The position numbers and the translations under genes are program-made. Source: Herbaspirillum chlorophenolicum (GTDB lineage Bacteria > Pseudomonadota > Gammaproteobacteria > Burkholderiales > Burkholderiaceae_D). Taken from it: DNA of 64,000 nucleotides. The stretch is taken from contig NZ_LFLT01000024.1 in the NCBI RefSeq assembly GCF_001189955.1, forward strand, positions 1-64,000, written 5' to 3'. Below are positions 8,269 through 19,119 of the stretch, piece after piece; the first letter of the stretch is position 1; the number at the start of each line of letters is the position of its first letter. The notes under the pieces are model-generated. The model was not told where the DNA came from, did no database searches, and saw only the letters and a list, made by a program, of their open reading frames with translations.

Positions 8269-9090
8269 TCAGTTCTCCAGCCCGCGGTGCCAGCGCAGCA
8301 TGTAATTGTTCAGGCGGCTCATGCCAAGGTCGATCGCCAGGCCCAAGAGGCCGATGGTGATCATGCCGGCAATGATCTTGTCGGACCAGAAATACTCGCG
8401 CGCTTCCATGATACGGAAACCCAGGCCGTTGCTGACCGCGATCATCTCGGCCACGATCACCACGATGAAGGCGGTGCCGATGCCAATACGCACGCCCGAC
8501 AGGATGTAGGGCACGGCCGCAGGCAGCATCACCCGCATGAACATCGTGGTCTGGCTGGCGCCGAGGTTGCGCGCCGCGCGCAGGTAGATGCTGTCGACCT
8601 GGCGCACGCCGGCGATGGTGTTCATCAGCACCGGGAAGAACGCTCCCAGCGAGATCAGGAACAGCGCCGGCGGGTTACCCAGCCCGAACCACAGGATCGC
8701 CAGCGGAATGTAGGCAATCGGCGGAATCGGGCGGATCACCTGCACGGTCAGGTTCATCAGGCCGTAAATGCGCTGGCTGGATCCCATCAGGAGACCCAAC
8801 GGCAGCGCCAGCCCGGCCCCGATCAGGAAGCCGGCCACCACACGGTACAGGCTGCCGATGGCATCCATGATCAGTTCGCCGGAGAAAGCCCAGGCCAGCC
8901 AACTGCCGTCGGCCGAGTCATACGGCTTGGACGGCGTGGCATACTCGTACCACTTATGCAGCACCGCCCAGGGCGAAGGCAGGATCTGCGGATTGATCCA
9001 TCCTGCCCGGGACGCCCCCTCCCAGATCGCCACCACAATCAGCGGCACCAGCAACCCCTGGAGGACGCTCCCGTTCTTCTGTTTTGCCAT
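8269..9090 (-). CDS. ABC transporter permease (NitT/TauT family)
   Basis: A 273-residue inner membrane permease with about six helices and the binding-protein-dependent transport loop (ARNLGAS...MLPAAVPYI, around residues 172-195) that contacts the ATPase. It resembles SsuC/TauC. It would carry the substrate delivered by the periplasmic protein encoded just upstream and be powered by the ATPase encoded just downstream. Start at ATG 9090; spacing to the binding-protein gene is about 13 bp. Confidence 0.92.
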   Translation of the reverse strand: MAKQKNGSVLQGLLVPLIVVAIWEGASRAGWINPQILPSPWAVLHKWYEYATPSKPYDSADGSWLAWAFSGELIMDAIGSLYRVVAGFLIGAGLALPLGLLMGSSQRIYGLMNLTVQVIRPIPPIAYIPLAILWFGLGNPPALFLISLGAFFPVLMNTIAGVRQVDSIYLRAARNLGASQTTMFMRVMLPAAVPYILSGVRIGIGTAFIVVIVAEMIAVSNGLGFRIMEAREYFWSDKIIAGMITIGLLGLAIDLGMSRLNNYMLRWHRGLEN

Positions 9091-9103
9091 CGCGCCTTCC
9101 TTA

Positions 9104-10063
9104 TTACTTGAGGTTCATGCTCTTCTTGGCCTGCTCCAGCAGATCGGTTTTCACCCAATCCGTGGCTACCGGCGGCTTGGCCATCTTGCCAGTGCCGTAC
9201 TTGGCCATGGTGTCGGTGGTGATCTGGATGTGCTCGGCAGTGATGTCGTAGGCGTAAGGCGAGTTGCCGATGGCGTCGTAGAAATCTTCCTTGCTGATCT
9301 GGTTCTTGAAGATCACTTCACGCACGTATTTCTCGGCCACTTCGGGCTTGTCGATGAAGGTCTTGGTGGCTTCCAGGAAGCAGCGCATGAACTTCTCGGC
9401 CAGCGGGCGCTTTTCCTTGTAGAACTTCTCGGTCATCACCATGGTTCGGTACGGTTCGCCGATCGGGGTGTCGTAGGGTTTCATGACTTCCACGCCGAAG
9501 CCCTTGTTGATCGCCTGCGACGATTGCGGCTCGCTCTGCATCATGGCGTCGATGTTCTTGCCCAGCAGCGCCTGGTTGAGGTCGGCGAAGGCCAGGTAAA
9601 CAATAGTCACATCCTTGGCGGTCAGGCCGTTCTGGCCCAGTTCGGCATCCAGCAGCACTTCATGGATACCGCCGCGGGTCACGCCGACCTTCTTGCCCTT
9701 CAGATCCTTGACCGACTTGATGCCGGAATCCTTGCCCGCCACCAGGCGCGCGCCGCCCTTGGCGAAACCGGCCACCACATAGATCGGGGCGCCATTGGCG
9801 CGGCCCGAAATGGCGGCTTCAGAGGCGGTGGTCCCCACATCCAGTTCACCAGCCAGGATGCCTTGCATCACGTCCGGTCCTTTGGGAAAGACTTTTTCAT
9901 CGACCTTGATGCCACATTTTGGGGCAATTTCCTTGATATAGGACACCGCGCCGTAGTGGGCAAACTTCAGGTTGCCCAGGCGGACCACGTCGTCGGCGGC
10001 CTGGCTGGAGGCCGCAAAACCGGCGGTTGCCAACAGGGCCATTGCGATCAGTTTCTTTTGCAT
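9104..10063 (-). CDS. Periplasmic substrate-binding protein (NitT/TauT family)
   Basis: A 319-residue exported protein: signal peptide of about 22 residues ending in SSQAAD, then two-lobe NMT1/SsuA-like folds with segments such as DVGTTASEAAISGR and KGKKVGVTRGG. Such proteins bind sulfonates, nitrate, pyrimidine precursors or aromatics; nothing here fixes the ligand. I prefer ATG at 10063 over an upstream GTG because a GAGGAG site sits 6-7 bases before it. It is the first gene of the ABC operon and divergent from ffh. Confidence 0.9.
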   Translation of the reverse strand: MQKKLIAMALLATAGFAASSQAADDVVRLGNLKFAHYGAVSYIKEIAPKCGIKVDEKVFPKGPDVMQGILAGELDVGTTASEAAISGRANGAPIYVVAGFAKGGARLVAGKDSGIKSVKDLKGKKVGVTRGGIHEVLLDAELGQNGLTAKDVTIVYLAFADLNQALLGKNIDAMMQSEPQSSQAINKGFGVEVMKPYDTPIGEPYRTMVMTEKFYKEKRPLAEKFMRCFLEATKTFIDKPEVAEKYVREVIFKNQISKEDFYDAIGNSPYAYDITAEHIQITTDTMAKYGTGKMAKPPVATDWVKTDLLEQAKKSMNLK

Positions 10064-10411
10064 TTCCACTCTCCTCGTTATGTTTGTTTATTGTTCCGTT
10101 GGCCGGCGCGCTCCGGCGGTCTCGATGCTTTGCCGCTATTCAGCGGCTTGATTTTTATCGCGCTTGGAAATTCAGGCCAAATGTATACACAAAGTCCGCC
10201 CTCAGTACAAGTTGTTAATTTTACTTACCTGCGTTTCCTTACCTGCGCCTCCCGCCAAACGATTCATCCTCCGCGCAGGCGCCGGGGCGCGCGGCCGGGC
10301 CAATCGGTTAAAATGCAAGATTGCCCGGACTGGGCGCGGCGCAATGCCCGATTGCCTCCTGCCGCCCGTCCCCGCCAACCGCGGCGGCCCCACTTTTTTG
10401 CAGATACCACC
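10064..10411. other. Divergent promoter region, ABC transporter / ffh
   Basis: About 350 bases between two divergent starts. It must carry both promoters, but I cannot pick a convincing -35/-10 pair for either. The first part is AT-richer than its surroundings. No gene or RNA is recognised. Confidence 0.5.
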
Positions 10412-11779
10412 ATGCTAGACAACCTGACCCAACGCCTCGCCAAAGTCGTCAAAACCATGCGCGGCGAGGCGCGCCTGACCGAATCGAACACCACCGAGAT
10501 GCTGCGCGAAGTGCGCCTGGCCTTGCTGGAAGCCGACGTCGCCTTGCCCGCCGTGCGCGAATTCATCGCCAAGGTGAAAGAGAAAGCGCTGGGCGAGGAA
10601 GTGATCGGTTCGCTCACGCCCGGCCAGGCCCTGGTCGGCGTGGTGCAGCGCGAATTGGCCAGCCTGATGGGCGCCGACCTCGGTCCGGAAGCCTCGCAGC
10701 TCAGCTTCGCCACCCAGCCGCCGGCCATCATCCTGATGGCCGGCCTGCAAGGCGCCGGTAAAACCACTACCGTCGGCAAGCTGGCCAAGTACCTGCGCGA
10801 GAACAAGAAGAAAAAAGTCCTGACCGTCTCCGCCGACGTCTATCGCCCGGCCGCGATCGGCCAGCTGGAAACCGTGACCGGCCAGGCCGGCGCCGACTTC
10901 TTCCCGACCCAGACCACCGACAAGCCGGTCGACATCGCACTGGCTGCGCTGGACTACGCCAAGAAGCATCACCATGAAGTCCTGATCGTCGACACCGCCG
11001 GCCGCCTGGGCATCGACCAGGCCATGATGGATGAAATCCGCGCCGTGCACGCCGCCCTCAACCCCATCGAAACCCTGTTCGTGGTCGACGCCATGCTCGG
11101 CCAGGACGCCATCAACACCGCCAAGGCATTCAGCGATGCCCTGCCGCTGACAGGCATCGTGCTGACCAAGCTGGACGGCGATTCGCGCGGCGGCGCTGCG
11201 CTGTCGGTGCGTCACATCACGGGCAAACCGATCAAGTTCGCCGGCGTGGCCGAGAAGCTGGACGGCCTGGAAGCCTTCGATCCGGCGCGCATGGCCAACC
11301 GCATCCTCGGCATGGGCGACATCCTGGCGCTGGTCGAAGAAGCGCGCAAAGGCGTGGACGTGGCCGCGGCCGAAGGCCTGGCCAACAAGATCAAGGGCGG
11401 CGGCAAGTTCGACCTGAACGACTTCAAGGCGCAGCTCTCGCAGATGAAAAAGATGGGTGGCCTGTCCGGCCTGCTCGACAAGCTGCCGGCCCAGATGCAA
11501 CAGGCCGCCGGCAACGCCAACATGGACCAGGCGGAAAAGAACGTGCGCCGCATGGAAGGCATCATTAACTCGATGACGCCGGCCGAGCGCGCCAAGCCCG
11601 AGCTGATCAAGGCTGCGCGCAAACGCCGCATCGCCACCGGCGCCGGCGTCCAGGTGCAAGAGGTCAACCGCATGCTGTCACAATTCGAACAGATGCAATC
11701 GATGATGAAGAAGCTCAAGGGCGGCGGCATGATGAAGATGATGCGCAACATGAAGGGCATGCTGCCCGGCATGCGCTGA
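10412..11779 (+). CDS. ffh: Signal recognition particle protein (SRP54 homologue)
   Basis: A 455-residue GTPase that binds 4.5S RNA and signal sequences of nascent membrane proteins and hands ribosomes to FtsY. The N-domain helical bundle is followed by the G domain: GLQGAGKTTT at 111-120, then DTAGRLG and TKLDGDSRGG; the C-terminal M domain ends in methionine-rich helices (MMKKLKGGGMMKMMRN), as expected. The reading frame stays open far upstream, but family length and the MLDNLTQRL opening fix the start at 10412. The closing residues LPGMR are typical for betaproteobacteria. Confidence 0.96.
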   Translation: MLDNLTQRLAKVVKTMRGEARLTESNTTEMLREVRLALLEADVALPAVREFIAKVKEKALGEEVIGSLTPGQALVGVVQRELASLMGADLGPEASQLSFATQPPAIILMAGLQGAGKTTTVGKLAKYLRENKKKKVLTVSADVYRPAAIGQLETVTGQAGADFFPTQTTDKPVDIALAALDYAKKHHHEVLIVDTAGRLGIDQAMMDEIRAVHAALNPIETLFVVDAMLGQDAINTAKAFSDALPLTGIVLTKLDGDSRGGAALSVRHITGKPIKFAGVAEKLDGLEAFDPARMANRILGMGDILALVEEARKGVDVAAAEGLANKIKGGGKFDLNDFKAQLSQMKKMGGLSGLLDKLPAQMQQAAGNANMDQAEKNVRRMEGIINSMTPAERAKPELIKAARKRRIATGAGVQVQEVNRMLSQFEQMQSMMKKLKGGGMMKMMRNMKGMLPGMR

Positions 11780-12149
11780 TCTCGCCGGTTTCGTTCCCTT
11801 GGCGGCTTTCAGCGCCGCCAGGCTACCTCCCTCCCCGCGCCCCGCTTTCTGCCTCCTCCCGCAACAAACCCGTTTTCCCCGCCATCGAAAAGCGGAACGG
11901 AAATGCTCCGTTCTGCATCACGCCATGCTGCTTGCCCATTGTGCAAAGAACAGTCTTTCGCGGCCCGCGGCGATCCGCCGCAAGCCCTTTACCGGTGCGG
12001 CTTGACGGCGAATCGCGCGCACCCGTTGTTTCCCCGCCGTTTTACGGGGAAAACCCGTAAAAAATACTTGCATGGCCGTTCAAACCGCACCACTATTAGC
12101 GGTGCGTAATTGACGCATCCAACTCATTCCTTGTCGAGGAGTCTTTCAG
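11780..12149. other. Intergenic region ffh / SWIB gene
   Basis: About 370 bases. A stem TGGCGGC (11800-11806) with GCCGCCA (11814-11820) may mark the ffh 3' end but lacks a U-tract. A perfect 9-bp hairpin TTTTACGGG (12040-12048) with CCCGTAAAA (12054-12062) sits in the promoter region of the SWIB gene, followed by TTGCAT as a possible -35 element. No gene is supported. Confidence 0.5.
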
Positions 12150-12620
12150 ATGGCCACAGCAAAAAAACCAGCAGCCGCAGTAAAGAAGCCAGCAGCGAAA
12201 GCCGCAGCCAAACCAGCAGCCAAGAAGCCAGCCGCAAAGGCGGCAGCGCCTAAGGCTGCACCCAAGGCAGCCGCCAAACCGGCAGCAAAGGCAGCTCCGA
12301 AAGCAGCACCCAAGAAGGCAGCAGCAAAACCGGCAGCCAAGCCAGCGGCCAAGAAACCCGCAGCAAAGCGCACTCCCAACGCCGCTTTCATGAAGCCGCT
12401 GACACCGTCGGCCGCACTGGGCGAAGTGGTTGGCGCCAAGCCGCTGCCGCGCACCGAGGTCACCAAGAAGGTGTGGGAATACATCAAGAAGCACAAGCTG
12501 CAGAACCCCGAGAACAAGCGCAACATCGATGCCGATGACAAGCTCAAGGCCATCTTCGGCGGCAAGAAGCAGGTCACCATGTTCGAGATGACCAAGCTGA
12601 TTTCGGCGCACCTGAGCTGA
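12150..12620 (+). CDS. SWIB/MDM2-domain protein with histone H1-like N-terminal tail
   Basis: A 156-residue protein in two parts. Residues 1-75 are Ala/Lys/Pro repeats (KKPAAKAA type), a very basic disordered DNA-binding tail. Residues 80-156 form a SWIB domain: LPRTEVTKKVWEYIKKHKL, NIDADDKLKAIFGG and a closing helix. SWIB domains are common in eukaryotic chromatin remodellers and occur in Chlamydia and some betaproteobacteria; the bacterial role is presumed to be nucleoid organisation. A GAGGAG site lies 8 bases before the ATG, and a strong terminator follows at 12661. It is monocistronic. The left-edge gene at 1-138 shares the same tail. Confidence 0.9.
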   Translation: MATAKKPAAAVKKPAAKAAAKPAAKKPAAKAAAPKAAPKAAAKPAAKAAPKAAPKKAAAKPAAKPAAKKPAAKRTPNAAFMKPLTPSAALGEVVGAKPLPRTEVTKKVWEYIKKHKLQNPENKRNIDADDKLKAIFGGKKQVTMFEMTKLISAHLS

Positions 12621-12660
12621 TCCCTGGCCTGGCAACACCAGTTTGCAAGGCAATTGCAAA

Positions 12661-12692
12661 CAAAAACGCCCGCATCCCAGCGGGCGTTTTTG
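12661..12692. terminator. Bidirectional-looking rho-independent terminator after SWIB gene
   Basis: ACGCCCGC and GCGGGCGT arms (12666-12673, 12680-12687), flanked by A5 and T5, form a perfect 13-bp stem with a 6-nt loop (12674-12679). It lies 40 bp after the SWIB stop. Confidence 0.92.
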
Positions 12693-13027
12693 TTTCCGCC
12701 AGCCGTCGGAATCTGCTCAACGTCTCCCAATCCAGCCAGTCTCCACAGTCGACTTCGGCATATGCCACTGCGGTGTTTCACGGCAACATGGCCATGATCG
12801 CCAATCCGAAACTCAGCGGGGAAAAGCGATGAAATCGCAGAGTCCCCATTGTTTTATTGATGCTCCCTGCGAATCTCTTCAAGCATTTTTCTGACAGCGG
12901 ACACGCCAGAACGCCACAAGCACTGACAGCACAGGACTATCGCGAAACGATTTGCCGATCTGTACTGAACTTTGCTATTTTCATCCCTGTCTAGAAAACA
13001 TCAGTCACCACTTCAAGGGGCGATAAC
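12693..13027. other. Intergenic region before small secreted protein
   Basis: About 335 bases with no gene I can support. It presumably contains the promoter of the gene at 13028; I see no strong sigma70 pair, repeat or RNA. Confidence 0.4.
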
Positions 13028-13450
13028 ATGACATCCACACAACCCGTTTCAAGCATCCGCAACATCGCCTGCATCGGCTTGGCCGCTTGCGGCCTCTTGC
13101 TGGCAGGCAGCAGCCTGGCCGCCGATAAGGGCCGTGCGCAAATAGAAGCGCAGTACCAGGCAGAAAGAGCGGCCTGCAACAACGGCACATCCAATGAGGG
13201 CAAGGCCACATGCCTGCGCGAAGCCGGCGCCGCAAAAGAGGCTGCCTTGCGCGGTAGCCTCACCGATCCAGGCTCGGCGCAACTGAAGGAAAACGCCATG
13301 AAGCGCTGCGAAGGATTGCCTCAAATCAACCGCGTCGATTGTGAAAAGCGCATGAATGGCGGCGGCATCGCCGACGGCAGTGTGCGCGAAGGCGGCATCT
13401 TCCGCGAGACCGTCACCATCATCCCGGGCAAGCCGGCCGGCAGCCAGTAG
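13028..13450 (+). CDS. Small secreted protein with paired-cysteine motifs, unknown function
   Basis: A 140-residue protein not recognised as a named family. An N-terminal signal peptide is clear, with the hydrophobic stretch about residues 12-29 and probable cleavage after SSLAA. The mature part is charged and helical in character and contains four cysteines as C-X11-C (in AACNNGTS...ATC) and C-X10-C (in RCEGLP...DC), which could form two disulfides in a helical hairpin. It ends with a terminator shared with proS, which is encoded convergently. Probably periplasmic; function unknown. Confidence 0.75.
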   Translation: MTSTQPVSSIRNIACIGLAACGLLLAGSSLAADKGRAQIEAQYQAERAACNNGTSNEGKATCLREAGAAKEAALRGSLTDPGSAQLKENAMKRCEGLPQINRVDCEKRMNGGGIADGSVREGGIFRETVTIIPGKPAGSQ

Positions 13451-13473
13451 CGATAAACGGCGGCGCTGCACAC

Positions 13474-13506
13474 AAAAAAGCGGATGCCAATGGCATCCGC
13501 TTTTTT
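13474..13506. terminator. Shared bidirectional terminator (secreted protein gene / proS)
   Basis: GCGGATGCCA (13480-13489) and TGGCATCCGC (13491-13500), flanked by A6 and T6, form a perfect stem between two convergent genes, giving a U-tract in both directions. Confidence 0.93.
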
Positions 13507-13525
13507 CATTGGCGCACCGTATGGA

Positions 13526-15253
13526 TCAGGACGCCAGCTTGCCCTTGATGAAGGCCAGCGCATCGGCCAGCGGCACTTGGGTCGCTTCGGTATCGCGACG
13601 GCCCTGGTATTCGACATTGCCATCCTTCAAGCCGCGGTCACCCACCACGATGCGGTGCGGTACGCCGATCAGCTCCCAATCTGCAAACATGGCGCCCGGG
13701 CGCTCGCCGCGGTCGTCCAGCACGACGTCAACACCAGCCTCGCTGAGTTGCGCGTAGAGCTTGTCGATCTCGGCCTTGACCGCTTCGCTGCGGTCGTAGC
13801 CCATCGGGCACAGCACCACTTGGAACGGCGCGATGGCGGTCGGCCAGATGATGCCGCGTTCATCGAAGTTCTGTTCGATGGCCGCGCCCAGGATACGGGT
13901 CACGCCGATGCCGTAGCAGCCCATTACCAGCGGTTGCGGCTTGCCGGCTTCATCCAGATAGGTTGCCTTCATCGATTCCGAATAGGTCGTGCCAAGCTGG
14001 AACACGTGGCCCACCTCGATGCCGCGCTGGATCGCCAGCACGCCCTTGCCGTCCGGCGAGGCATCGCCTTCGACCACGTTGCGGATGTCGGCCACCTGCG
14101 GCTCCGGCAGGTCGCGGCCCCAGTTGGCGCCGGTGTAGTGGAAGTCCACATCGTTGGCGCCGCACACGAAATCGGCCATGTTGGCCACGGTGCGGTCGGC
14201 CACCACCTTGACCGGCTTCTTGGTGCCGATCGGGCCCAGGTAACCCGGCGTGGTGCCGAACCATTCGACGATCTCGCCCTCATTGGCGAAACGATAGGTG
14301 CCCAGGCCGGGAATCTTGCTGGCCTTGACTTCGTTCAGCTCGTGATCGCCGCGCAGCAGCAGCAGCCAGATTTCCTTCTTGGCCGGATCTTCGTTGTCCA
14401 CTGCCAGCACGATGGACTTGACGGTGCGCGACAGCGGCAGGCCCAGCAATTCGGCCACGGCTTCGCACTTGGACTTGCCCGGCGTCGGGGTCTTTTTCAG
14501 TTCCTCCCTGGCAGCGGCGCGCGCGCTGTCAACGGGCAGCGCCTCGGCCGCTTCCATGTTGGCGGCGTAATCGGACGTCGGGCAATACACCAGCGCATCC
14601 TCGCCGGTGGCGGCGATGACGTGGAACTCATGCGAGCCGGAGCCGCCGATGGCGCCGTTGTCGGCCGCCACCGCCCGGAACTCCAGGCCGAAACGCGTGA
14701 AGATGCGCACGTAGGCGTCGTACATGGCCTGGTAGGACTTCCTCAGGCCGTCTATGTCGCGGTCGAAGGAATAGGCATCCTTCATCGTGAATTCGCGCCC
14801 GCGCATCAGGCCGAAGCGCGGGCGGCGCTCGTCGCGGAACTTGGTCTGGATATGGTAGAAGTTGACCGGCAACTGCTTGTAGCTGCGCAGCTCGGTGCGC
14901 GCAACGTCGGTCACCACCTCTTCCGAGGTCGGCTGGATGGCGAAGTCGCGGCCATGCCGGTCCTTCACGCGCATCAGCTCGGCCCCCATCTTGTTCCAGC
15001 GCCCCGTTTCCTGCCACAGCTCAGCCGGCTGCACCACCGGCATCAGCAGCTCGATGCCGCCGGCGCGGTTCATTTCTTCGCGCACGATGGCCTCGACCTT
15101 GCGGATCACGCGCAGCCCCATCGGCATGTAGGTGTAGATGCCGGCGCCGAGTCGCTTGATCATCCCTGCCCGCATCATCAGCTTGTGGCTGACGATTTCA
15201 GCGTCGGAAGGGGCTTCTTTCAAGGTGGAAATAAAAAAACGTGAGGCGCGCAT
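13526..15253 (-). CDS. proS: Prolyl-tRNA synthetase (bacterial type)
   Basis: A 575-residue class II synthetase that charges tRNA-Pro. The order is the bacterial type: catalytic core motifs 1-3 ([12 protein letters not shown] near residue 40, [17 protein letters not shown] near 140), an INS editing domain in the middle (about 230-390) that clears mischarged Ala-tRNA, then the GCYGIGVTR motif and a C-terminal anticodon-binding domain (LCPMGYDRS onward). It starts at ATG 15253 with a weak ribosome binding site and is divergent from rppH. A tRNA-Pro(CGG), one of its substrates, lies at 21082. Confidence 0.96.
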   Translation of the reverse strand: MRASRFFISTLKEAPSDAEIVSHKLMMRAGMIKRLGAGIYTYMPMGLRVIRKVEAIVREEMNRAGGIELLMPVVQPAELWQETGRWNKMGAELMRVKDRHGRDFAIQPTSEEVVTDVARTELRSYKQLPVNFYHIQTKFRDERRPRFGLMRGREFTMKDAYSFDRDIDGLRKSYQAMYDAYVRIFTRFGLEFRAVAADNGAIGGSGSHEFHVIAATGEDALVYCPTSDYAANMEAAEALPVDSARAAAREELKKTPTPGKSKCEAVAELLGLPLSRTVKSIVLAVDNEDPAKKEIWLLLLRGDHELNEVKASKIPGLGTYRFANEGEIVEWFGTTPGYLGPIGTKKPVKVVADRTVANMADFVCGANDVDFHYTGANWGRDLPEPQVADIRNVVEGDASPDGKGVLAIQRGIEVGHVFQLGTTYSESMKATYLDEAGKPQPLVMGCYGIGVTRILGAAIEQNFDERGIIWPTAIAPFQVVLCPMGYDRSEAVKAEIDKLYAQLSEAGVDVVLDDRGERPGAMFADWELIGVPHRIVVGDRGLKDGNVEYQGRRDTEATQVPLADALAFIKGKLAS

Positions 15254-15262
15254 GACGGTCGG

Positions 15263-15290
15263 TTCTTTTTAAAAAGAGGAGGGTTATAAT
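15263..15290 (+). promoter_or_regulatory. Candidate rppH promoter
   Basis: A perfect TATAAT at 15285-15290 on the plus strand, with only a weak TTCTTT -35 at 15263-15268 (16-bp spacer). Use of it would give a leader of about 185 nt before rppH. Confidence 0.45.
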
Positions 15291-15481
15291 CGATGTAATT
15301 TTAAAGGATTAGCTGGCTGATGCACCCACTCTTTGCAGAATTGGTCCTTGTTTCGATGACATCCGCGTGCCGAGGTAATTGTTCCTGACGCGCCTGCCGC
15401 GTCGGTATTTACGGCCGCGCGCCCAGTCGCACGAGTCCGCCTGAGAGGGTCGTCCAGTCGCAGAAAGTTTTGAGGTACACC

Positions 15482-16069
15482 ATGCTGGATCGAGAAGGCT
15501 TTCGCCCGAACGTCGGCATCATTCTGCTTAACGCCCAGAACGAAGTGTGGTGGGGCAAACGTGTGCGCGAGCATTCGTGGCAGTTCCCGCAAGGCGGCAT
15601 CAAGCATGGCGAAACGCCCGAGCAGGCCATGTTCCGCGAACTGGAAGAGGAAATCGGCCTGCGCGCGGAACACGTCAAGATCATCGGCCGCACGCGCGAC
15701 TGGCTGCGCTATGAAGTCCCCGACCATTTCATCAAACGCGAAGTACGCGGCCATTATCGCGGCCAGAAACAGATCTGGTTTCTGCTGCGCATGGTCGGCC
15801 GCGACTGCGACGTCAACCTGCGCGGCACCTCGCATCCCGAGTTCGATGCCTGGCGCTGGCATGACTATTGGGTTCCGCTGGATGTCGTGATCGAATTCAA
15901 GCGCGAGGTCTACCAGCAGGCGCTGCAAGAGCTGTCGCGCTTCCTGGCGCGCCCTTCGCACGGCCAGCGCCGTAGCGAGCAAAGCGGCAGCCATCCCGCC
16001 AACCCTCAGAAACAGCAGCCCCAACAAGCGTTGCCGCAGGATGCCGCGCCCGTCCCCAATACCAAATGA
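15482..16069 (+). CDS. rppH: RNA pyrophosphohydrolase
   Basis: A Nudix hydrolase of 195 residues that trims 5' triphosphate ends of mRNA and starts their decay by RNase E. The Nudix box GG(I)...[17 protein letters not shown] lies near residues 38-60, and the opening [15 protein letters not shown] matches RppH of E. coli. ATG 15482 with a GAGGT site is preferred to an upstream TTG in the same frame. The C-terminal 30 or so residues are a Gln/Pro-rich extension beyond the enzyme core, often present in betaproteobacteria. The stop overlaps the next start (ATGA). Confidence 0.94.
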   Translation: MLDREGFRPNVGIILLNAQNEVWWGKRVREHSWQFPQGGIKHGETPEQAMFRELEEEIGLRAEHVKIIGRTRDWLRYEVPDHFIKREVRGHYRGQKQIWFLLRMVGRDCDVNLRGTSHPEFDAWRWHDYWVPLDVVIEFKREVYQQALQELSRFLARPSHGQRRSEQSGSHPANPQKQQPQQALPQDAAPVPNTK

Positions 16070-16635
16070 CCCTTATGCCATTTTCCTTTGCATTGCCCTC
16101 CGTCCGCCACCTGCGCCGCGCCGTATTGGCCTGCTCCCTGCTGGCGGCCTGCGCCGGCACGCTGGCACAAAACCTCGATGAAGATTTCGACGATGAAGAA
16201 AAGCCTTGGCAGGAAATCGCCGTGCAGCTCCCGCCTACGCCGCAGGAACAAAACCTTGCCGAGTTTTACCTGAGCCCGAACGCCACCATGAAAGCCTATG
16301 TTGACCTCAACTCGGTCTCCGTCGGCACGGACAATGTGGTGCGCTATACCGTGGTGACCAAAACCGAGGGCGGGGCCGTCAACATCATCTACGAAGGCAT
16401 GCGCTGCGAAACCTGGGAAAAGAAGAGCTATGCCTTCGGCCACCCGGATGGCAAATGGTCGCGCTCGCGCCGCGACAAATGGCAACCGATCAGGGACGTA
16501 GGCGCCAACCGCGTGGATGGCGCCTTGTTCCGCGATTATTTCTGCGAAGGCAAGATGGTAGCCGACAATGGCAGGGTCAAGAGCATCATCGAGCGCTTGA
16601 AGACGCAGCGCTATATCGATCCGGTGCGCCGCTGA
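16066..16635 (+). CDS. CNP1-like family exported protein
   Basis: A 189-residue exported protein. Hydrophobic signal region about residues 18-34 ending ACAGTLAQ, an acidic stretch DEDFDDEE, then the CNP1-like domain ([48 protein letters not shown]), with two conserved cysteines likely joined by a disulfide. The family was named from a neisserial cryptic protein; its function is unknown. The start codon overlaps the rppH stop by four bases, so the two are translated as a unit, and a terminator follows. Confidence 0.85.
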   Translation: MTLMPFSFALPSVRHLRRAVLACSLLAACAGTLAQNLDEDFDDEEKPWQEIAVQLPPTPQEQNLAEFYLSPNATMKAYVDLNSVSVGTDNVVRYTVVTKTEGGAVNIIYEGMRCETWEKKSYAFGHPDGKWSRSRRDKWQPIRDVGANRVDGALFRDYFCEGKMVADNGRVKSIIERLKTQRYIDPVRR

Positions 16636-16659
16636 CCGCGCCAACCGGCTTCGGAACGC

Positions 16660-16686
16660 AAAAAGCGCGGCATGACCGCGCTTTTT
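16660..16686. terminator. Bidirectional terminator (CNP1-like gene / proB)
   Basis: GCGCGG (16665-16670) and CCGCGC (16676-16681), flanked by A5 and T5, with a CATGA loop. It lies between two convergent genes and gives U-runs both ways. Confidence 0.9.
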
Positions 16687-16715
16687 TATTATTTACACAA
16701 TAAAAGCAAACCTGC

Positions 16716-17834
16716 TTACAGCAGCACCATGTTGTCCCGGTGCACCAGCTCCGGCTCTTCGACGAAGCCCAGGATGGCCTGGATTTCGGACGACGGATGG
16801 CGAATGATGCGGCGCGCATCCGAGCTGGCGTAATTGCTCATGCCGCGCGCAATGGCCCGGCCGCTCCCGTCGACGCAAGTGATGACATCGCCGCGACCGA
16901 ATTCTCCCGACACTTCCACCACGCCGATCGGCAACAGCGACTTGCCTTCCGAGGTCAATTTCTGCACCGCGCCCGCATCCAGCACCACGCGGCCTGCGGT
17001 TTGCAGGTGATCGGCCATCCATTGCTTGCGTGCCGTAAGCTGCGCGGTCTCGGCATTGAGCTGGGTGCCGATGGCTTCACCGGCGGCCAGGCGCGTAAGC
17101 ACCTTGTCTTCGCGGCCCCAGGCGATCACGGTATGCGCGCCTGAAGTCGCCGCGCGCTTGGCAGCCAGGATCTTGGTCAGCATGCCGCCGCGGCCAATGC
17201 CGGTACCGGTGCCGCCTGCGATCAGCTCCAGCGACGGGTCGCCGGCGCGCGCTTCGGCAATCAGGGTAGCGGCCGGATCCTTGCGCGGATCTGCCGTGAA
17301 CAGGCCAGGCTGGTCGGTCAGGATGATCAGCGCATCGGCCTCGATCAGGTTGGCCACCAAGGCGCCCAGTGTGTCGTTGTCGCCGAACTTGATTTCGTCG
17401 GTGACCACCGTGTCATTCTCGTTGATGACCGGCACCACGCCCAGTTGCAACAGGGCGAACAAGGTGGAGCGGGCGTTCAGGTAGCGTTCGCGATCGGCTA
17501 GGTCGGCGTGCGTCAGCAGCACCTGGGCGGTGTGCAGGTCGTGCTTGCGGAAACTGGTTTCATAGATCTGCGCCAGACCCATCTGGCCGACGGCGGCACA
17601 AGCTTGCAGGTGATGGATGCCGGTCGGACGCTTGTCGAAGCCGAGGCGCTGCATGCCTTCGGCCACCGCGCCCGAACTGACCAGCACCACTTCCTTGCCA
17701 AGGCCGCGCAATTGCGCGATCTGCTCGGCCCAGCGGGCGATGGCGTTGGCGTCCAGCCCCTTGCCGTCGTTGGTGACCAGCGATGAGCCTACCTTGATGA
17801 TCAGCCGCTTGGCGTTCTGAATGACCGATTGCAT
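16716..17834 (-). CDS. proB: Glutamate 5-kinase
   Basis: A 372-residue enzyme that phosphorylates glutamate in the first step of proline synthesis; feedback inhibited by proline in the family. The amino-acid kinase domain ([13 protein letters not shown] near residue 15, [19 protein letters not shown]) covers about 1-260, and a C-terminal PUA domain (residues about 285-370) is present, as in the longer bacterial form. It is the last gene of the rplU-rpmA-obgE-proB series, about 80 bp after obgE, an order common in betaproteobacteria. Confidence 0.95.
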   Translation of the reverse strand: MQSVIQNAKRLIIKVGSSLVTNDGKGLDANAIARWAEQIAQLRGLGKEVVLVSSGAVAEGMQRLGFDKRPTGIHHLQACAAVGQMGLAQIYETSFRKHDLHTAQVLLTHADLADRERYLNARSTLFALLQLGVVPVINENDTVVTDEIKFGDNDTLGALVANLIEADALIILTDQPGLFTADPRKDPAATLIAEARAGDPSLELIAGGTGTGIGRGGMLTKILAAKRAATSGAHTVIAWGREDKVLTRLAAGEAIGTQLNAETAQLTARKQWMADHLQTAGRVVLDAGAVQKLTSEGKSLLPIGVVEVSGEFGRGDVITCVDGSGRAIARGMSNYASSDARRIIRHPSSEIQAILGFVEEPELVHRDNMVLL

Positions 17835-17916
17835 ATTCTTCTAAGACGCAAAATCCGAAAGCGAAGATGATAGCCGGAACGCTCCGGCCGCGCAGCCGCC
17901 CGTACAACGGCCAGGG

Positions 17917-19077
<1,161 letters not shown>

Positions 19078-19119
19078 TCACGAAAGACTCGGCGCTTTGT
19101 TGACGGCTCAAAAAACTAA

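Noticed and set aside
6511-9111. Long plus-strand frame opposite ypjD and the ABC genes
   Set aside because: It spans several real genes, two intergenic regions and a terminator, so cannot be one real protein.
8768-10411. In-frame extension of ffh upstream
   Set aside because: It runs through the minus-strand binding protein gene and a promoter region; Ffh starts at 10412.
12150-12380. Ala/Lys codon repeats as a CRISPR or tandem DNA repeat
   Set aside because: The repeats are irregular, without spacers, and are codons of an in-frame basic protein tail.
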